64,000 nt of DNA from the NCBI RefSeq assembly GCF_900186585.1, contig NZ_FYDD01000004.1, forward strand, positions 434,001 to 498,000, read 5' to 3'. Numbering within the stretch: the stretch's first letter is position 1; each line of letters opens with the position of its first letter. The notes under the pieces are model-generated. The model was not told the DNA's origin. It made no database searches and saw nothing but the letters and a program-made list of their open reading frames with translations. The position numbers and the translations under genes were made by a program. Positions 60,291-64,000 of this stretch are shown piece by piece. The stretch is from Massiliimalia timonensis (lineage in GTDB: Bacteria; Bacillota; Clostridia; Oscillospirales; Ruminococcaceae).

Positions 60291-61331
60291 ATGAAGCAAC
60301 TGATAGACTGTTTAGAAGCCCAAAGAACCTTAACAAAGGATGAATTTGCGGCTTTGATCGAACATAGTTCAGAGGAAGAAAAGGAATATCTGTTCCAAAA
60401 GGCGCGCAGGGCGGCACGTACTTATTACGGAAACGGCGTGTATACCCGGGGATTGATCGAATTTACCAATTACTGCAAAAATGATTGTTACTATTGTGGG
60501 ATCCGTAAAAGCAACCGGAAAGCGGCCCGCTACCGCTTAAGCAAAGAGGAGATACTCTCCTGCTGTGAGCTGGGGTATGAACTGGGCTTCCGTACCTTTG
60601 TCCTGCAAGGGGGAGAGGATGGATACTGGAAGGATAGGGAACTGGCGGAGCTAGTGTCACAGATCAAAACGCGTTTTTCTGACTGCGCGATCACCCTGTC
60701 GGTTGGGGAAAAGTCAAGGGAGGCATATCAAATGCTGTTTGATGCGGGCGCGGATCGCTATCTGTTGCGGCATGAAACGGCAAATGAACAGCATTACCAA
60801 AAGCTTCATCCGGAAAGCTTATCTGCCTCGCAGCGAAAGCAGTGCTTGTATTGGCTGAAAGAAATTGGCTATCAGGTGGGATCGGGGTTTATGGTAGGCT
60901 CTCCGGGGCAGACTCCACAGCTTTTGGCAGAAGATCTATTATTTTTACGGGATTTAGAGCCTCAGATGGTGGGGATCGGGCCGTTTATCCGTCACCAAGA
61001 TACTCCGTTTGCCCAATATCCTTCCGGCAGCATGGAGCAGACGCTTTTAATGATTGGTATTTTGCGGCTGATGTTCCCCAATATTTTGATCCCGGCGACC
61101 ACAGCGCTTGGGACGATCCATCCCTATGGGCGGGAAAAAGGGATTTTGGCAGGTGCCAATGTAGTGATGCCTAATCTTTCCCCTTTAGATGTGCGCAAAA
61201 AATATATGCTGTATGATAATAAAATTTCCACTGGGGTAGAAGCGGCGGAATGCCGTGAAGAACTTCAAAAGCGGATGGAGGCGATCGGTTACCGATTATT
61301 GGTTGACCGAGGAGATTGCAAACAAGAATAA
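60291..61331 (+). CDS. hydE: [FeFe]-hydrogenase H-cluster maturase HydE
   Basis: A radical-SAM enzyme that helps build the diiron subcluster of [FeFe] hydrogenase. The cluster motif CKNDCYYCGIR (CxxxCxxC) sits at about residues 63-70, preceded by VYTRGLIEFTNY. RTFVLQGGEDGYW, RYLLRHETANEQHY and SGFMVGSPGQTPQLLAEDLLFL match HydE rather than BioB or HydG. It is 346 aa. Upstream ACGAGAGCC provides a modest site. HydF, HydG and the hydrogenase are not in the window, so hydE is unlinked here. It shows that the organism makes or consumes hydrogen. Confidence 0.92.
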   Translation: MKQLIDCLEAQRTLTKDEFAALIEHSSEEEKEYLFQKARRAARTYYGNGVYTRGLIEFTNYCKNDCYYCGIRKSNRKAARYRLSKEEILSCCELGYELGFRTFVLQGGEDGYWKDRELAELVSQIKTRFSDCAITLSVGEKSREAYQMLFDAGADRYLLRHETANEQHYQKLHPESLSASQRKQCLYWLKEIGYQVGSGFMVGSPGQTPQLLAEDLLFLRDLEPQMVGIGPFIRHQDTPFAQYPSGSMEQTLLMIGILRLMFPNILIPATTALGTIHPYGREKGILAGANVVMPNLSPLDVRKKYMLYDNKISTGVEAAECREELQKRMEAIGYRLLVDRGDCKQE

Positions 61332-61406
61332 AAAGCGAGACAAAATATTTTGTTTCATAATAATTTCTTAAAAATATCACAAATCCGAAATTTTAATTTA
61401 AAATTG

Positions 61407-61446
61407 TTGACTTGTTATTGTTTCTATGATAGTATAATTATACTAT
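61407..61446 (+). promoter_or_regulatory. Promoter with perfect 18-bp palindrome for the lipoprotein gene
   Basis: TTGACT (61407-61412), 17-bp spacer, TAGTAT (61430-61435). ATAGTATAA-TTATACTAT (61429-61446) is a perfect palindrome covering the -10 and start site, a likely repressor site. The region is very AT-rich. Confidence 0.6.
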
Positions 61447-61480
61447 TATAGTTAGATTATAGCAAGGAGATAATTTATTT

Positions 61481-61975
61481 ATGAAAAAAAGATTACTGGC
61501 ACTGATCATGGCTGCCACGATGGCAGTTACCGTAATGGTTGGCTGTGGAGAAAAGAAACCTGATGATGTTGGTTCCAAAGCAACTTCTTCTCAGGCAGAA
61601 TCTTCTCAACCAGAAGAGGATACCTCTTCTAAAGCGGAAGAATCCTCCGAACCGGCAGAAGATACTTCCTCGGAAGCTGGGGAAAAGGTGGAAGGCGCGG
61701 ATTCCAAGTACCTTTCCTGGACCTACAAAGAATACGAAGCTGCTTCTGAAGAAGAACAAATGGAAGCGATCATCGCGGTTACCATTTACACCAGCAACGC
61801 AATGGGGATTGAGCTGACCGAAGATATGTTGCGCGCGTCCATGGAAACGGACACTGTAAAACAGCAGTTGGAAACTTCTAAAGAACAGATTGAAACTTCT
61901 ATGAAAGCTGTTCCGGATAAGACCTTTAAAGAGGTTCTGGATATGGGCTTAGCTCTTTTAAACGACGACGAATAA
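61481..61975 (+). CDS. Secreted lipoprotein of unknown function, Ser/Glu-rich linker
   Basis: 164 aa. MKKRLLALIMAATMAVTVMV is a signal peptide and VMVGC gives the lipobox cysteine. It is followed by a low-complexity, strongly acidic stretch of repeated SSxAESSQPEEDTSS-like units (about residues 30-70), probably a flexible cell-wall-spanning linker, then a small helical domain of about 90 aa (YLSWTYKEYEAASEEEQMEAIIAVTIYTS and so on). No family was recognised. GCAAGGAG lies upstream of the ATG. Confidence 0.75.
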   Translation: MKKRLLALIMAATMAVTVMVGCGEKKPDDVGSKATSSQAESSQPEEDTSSKAEESSEPAEDTSSEAGEKVEGADSKYLSWTYKEYEAASEEEQMEAIIAVTIYTSNAMGIELTEDMLRASMETDTVKQQLETSKEQIETSMKAVPDKTFKEVLDMGLALLNDDE

Positions 61976-61982
61976 TATGGCG

Positions 61983-62018
61983 AAAAAAGCTGAAACGATT
62001 TTCGTTTCAGCTTTTTTC
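61983..62018 (+). terminator. Rho-independent terminator of the lipoprotein gene
   Basis: AAAAAAGCTGAAACGA and TCGTTTCAGCTTTTTT pair across a 2- to 4-nt loop with flanking A- and T-runs. Confidence 0.88.
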
Positions 62019-62024
62019 TTTATG

Positions 62025-62056
62025 AAAAATGGCAGCCATTTCGGCTGCCATTTTTT
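62025..62056 (-). terminator. Terminator of the beta-mannosidase gene
   Basis: AAAAATGGCAGCC-ATTTC-GGCTGCCATTTTT pairs over 13 bp; on the minus strand it follows the stop codon of the GH2 gene at once. Confidence 0.85.
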
Positions 62057-64000
62057 ATCGGATATCAAAAACACTTCGAACCTTAATACCAACAGGTGCC
62101 CCGCTGATGATCTTAATGCGGCGGGTGCCGGCGTTCATATCAAAATAGTTGTCTTCTAATACCCAGTCTTCATTTTCATTGAATAGTTCAATGCCTTTTG
62201 CATACTGCTTGGCAGTTACCACCAGTTCATTTCCATCCACAGCTACTGTGATCTGTGGATCTAAGAACTGGAAGTGCTTCGGCGCGCAGAACAATACAGT
62301 ACCAGAAGAAATAACGTTTCCGTCCTGTTCCATTTCATAGCTTGCATATTGAGTGTGGATGTCCGCTTCCGGGAAACAGATCTTTTCCAGCCACAGGCTT
62401 TGCAGCGCGGGGACGGTTACGACTTCTTCCCCGGATTTTAAAACAGAGGAATCGTTTTTGCGCAACGCCCAGCGCACAGTAACAGTCTGTTCCTGCATCG
62501 TTTCATTCGCCACGTTCAAACGGATGCTCTTTTCAATATCCTGGCACTCTGCATTCACGTTTGGCTCCTGAGAGAGGGTCCCCTCTTCGCAGCAGGAAAG
62601 CATTAACGGTGCGAAGAATCGTTTTGCATAGTAATGCAGCGCCTTCCAACGGCCGAAATAGTCGACAGAAGCCCAGCTTGCCACTGGCCAGCAGTCGTTA
62701 AGCTGCCAGTAAATGGCGCCCATGCAGCGCCCGCGGTTCCTTCTCCAGTGTTCTACCCCGTATTTGATCGCCTCTGCCTGAAGCATCTGTGAAGCATACA
62801 GCAAGGTACCGAATTCGGTAGGATACAGGTATGTCTGGTACATGTAATTCATGATCTTCCCGTTTGCCGAGTTGTTTCGCTGATGCTTTTCCATCACATA
62901 GGAGAAAATATTCCGGTCTTCGGGCAGGGTAAAGCTTTCTACCGTTTTTTCGCACGGGAAAGACTGGAACCCAAATTCGGACGCATATCGGAAATAGAAA
63001 TTGCGGTAATCGGTGAACGGCTTGTTTCCGTGCCATACCTCCCAATAATGGACGTCTCCGCGGTTGGGGTCGTTCGGGTTATCAAAGGAACCGCCGGAGG
63101 ACGGGCTTGCAGGCCAGTAGAAGGTATTTGGATCGTACTCTTTTAAGATTTTCGGGAAAAGATATTCGTACATCTTGATGTAATCAGCTTTTTGCTTGTG
63201 AGTGGTCACCCATTCCCATTGATCTACGAACATTTCCATTTCGTTGTTACCGCACCAGAGTCCCAAGGAGGCGTGGTGGCGCAGACGTTTGATATTGTCG
63301 ATCAGCTCCTGATGGATATTTTCTTCAAAGTCCTCGGTCAGTTCATATACCGCGCAGGCAAACATCATATCCTGCCATACCACTAAGCCTAATTCATCAC
63401 AGGCGTCATAAAACCAGTCGTCAGGGTAATATCCGCCGCCCCAGACGCGGATAGAGTTATAGTTAGCAGCCACACACTGCTCCAGAAGCTTTCGTGTGCG
63501 CTCCGGCGTGATCCTGGAGAAGATGTTGTCCTCCGGGATGTAATCCCCGCCCATGGCAAAGATCTGTACGCCGTTGACTTCGTGCGCGAAGCTTTCCCCG
63601 TGCTCGTCCTTTTCAATGTGCATGGTCATAGTGCGCAGGCCGATCCGTTTTTCCCAGGTGTCCACCATTTCGCCGTCAGCAAACAGGTCGACCCGCACGG
63701 TATAAAGAGGCTGCGCGCCGTATCCGTTCGGCCACCAAAGCTGCGGGTTTTCCACGGAGATGGTTTCCGGGGAATCCTGATAGCTGGAAACTGTCCCATC
63801 AGGAGCTGTCAAGGTAACGGTGTAGGAAAGCTCAGCGTCGTCGCAGATCACGTCGGCGTCTACGTCTAGTTCCAGATCGACCGTCCCATTTTTGTGGTGC
63901 TGTGTGATATATACACTGTCGATCCGCGCTTCGTTGATCCCAAGCAGGACAATGTCCCGCCAAATCCCGGCATCGGGGAGTCTTGGACCCCAGTCCCAGC
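62055..64000 (-). CDS. GH2 beta-mannosidase, N-terminus outside window
   Basis: A retaining exo-beta-mannosidase with no signal visible in the part seen. The frame is open to the right edge: the sequence before 63851 reads DWGPRLPDAGIWRDI, a family motif of the sugar-binding domain, so an internal ATG at 63851 is not the start. At least 648 aa are present. The catalytic acid/base Glu lies in LWCGNNEME and the nucleophile Glu in ASEFGFQSFP. RVWGGGYYPDDWFYDACDELGLVVWQDMMFACAVY is also typical. It lies in the minus direction, convergent with the lipoprotein gene. It could release mannose from N-glycan or mannan fragments for ManA-linked metabolism. Confidence 0.93.
   Translation of the reverse strand, partial: WDWGPRLPDAGIWRDIVLLGINEARIDSVYITQHHKNGTVDLELDVDADVICDDAELSYTVTLTAPDGTVSSYQDSPETISVENPQLWWPNGYGAQPLYTVRVDLFADGEMVDTWEKRIGLRTMTMHIEKDEHGESFAHEVNGVQIFAMGGDYIPEDNIFSRITPERTRKLLEQCVAANYNSIRVWGGGYYPDDWFYDACDELGLVVWQDMMFACAVYELTEDFEENIHQELIDNIKRLRHHASLGLWCGNNEMEMFVDQWEWVTTHKQKADYIKMYEYLFPKILKEYDPNTFYWPASPSSGGSFDNPNDPNRGDVHYWEVWHGNKPFTDYRNFYFRYASEFGFQSFPCEKTVESFTLPEDRNIFSYVMEKHQRNNSANGKIMNYMYQTYLYPTEFGTLLYASQMLQAEAIKYGVEHWRRNRGRCMGAIYWQLNDCWPVASWASVDYFGRWKALHYYAKRFFAPLMLSCCEEGTLSQEPNVNAECQDIEKSIRLNVANETMQEQTVTVRWALRKNDSSVLKSGEEVVTVPALQSLWLEKICFPEADIHTQYASYEMEQDGNVISSGTVLFCAPKHFQFLDPQITVAVDGNELVVTAKQYAKGIELFNENEDWVLEDNYFDMNAGTRRIKIISGAPVGIKVRSVFDIR

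Overview
The window looks like chromosome from an anaerobic, probably gut-dwelling, spore-forming Firmicute of the class Clostridia. Supporting signs are a Tn916-type conjugative-element end, a threonine T-box, a CIRCE-controlled groESL operon, spoVS, a PerR/rubrerythrin pair, the hydrogenase maturase HydE, Rho-independent terminators after most transcription units and strong AGGAGG-type ribosome binding sites. The base composition is moderate and no tRNA, rRNA or CRISPR array was seen. No species name is claimed.

Layout. 1-1030: the right end of a Tn916-family integrative element, with the C-terminal part of its integrase. 1087-4877: an oxidative sugar-acid operon (enolase-superfamily dehydratase, a tandem short-chain dehydrogenase broken by a frameshift, and an SMP-30 lactonase). 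4921-17967: a GNAT gene, then a large Amadori-compound (fructosamine) locus. It holds a divergent fructoselysine-6-kinase-like gene, a CUT1 ABC importer without its ATPase, a YesM/YesN-like two-component system, a membrane-anchored protein of unknown function, a GH31 glycosidase, a YitT membrane protein and an FrlB-type SIS deglycase. 18215-23491: a YjbQ-like/YaiI pair, an ABC-F gene behind a leader-peptide attenuator, a frameshifted HD-domain gene, a MATE exporter and a Nudix hydrolase. 23588-27701: thiamine salvage (tenA, thiM, thiE, thiD) interrupted by a PadR/HAAS membrane-sensor pair.

27874-32479: ilvE, an RluA-type pseudouridine synthase and a polar-amino-acid ABC transporter. 32684-38061: a surface-glycopolymer cluster with two fusion proteins (GT2-LicD and pyruvyl transferase-FrhB) around an acyltransferase. 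38136-40177: groESL on the minus strand. 40374-49206: conserved housekeeping genes (DegV, YmdB, spoVS, Asp23/YloU, fakA/yloV, recG, T-box-thrS). 49236-55881: small or unknown genes, an MBL hydrolase, an AEC transporter, an EEP nuclease, a LacI-type regulator, manA and a ROK glucokinase. 55967-61975: perR-rubrerythrin, a D-aspartate ligase/aspartate racemase pair that suggests a D-Asp peptidoglycan cross-bridge, a VOC protein, hydE and a lipoprotein. 62055-64000: a GH2 beta-mannosidase that runs off the right edge.

How the genes work together. Much of the window is carbohydrate uptake and breakdown with dedicated regulators. The most interesting block is 5558-17967, where Amadori-product enzymes (kinase plus deglycase) are packaged with a glycoside hydrolase of the alpha-xylosidase/alpha-glucosidase type. 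This suggests import of a glycosylated Amadori compound that is first trimmed, then phosphorylated and deglycated. Other notable items are a perfect 40-bp palindrome between the binding-protein and permease genes, a 3-codon leader peptide plus terminator upstream of the ABC-F gene, and two genes each broken by one missing base at a homopolymer run.
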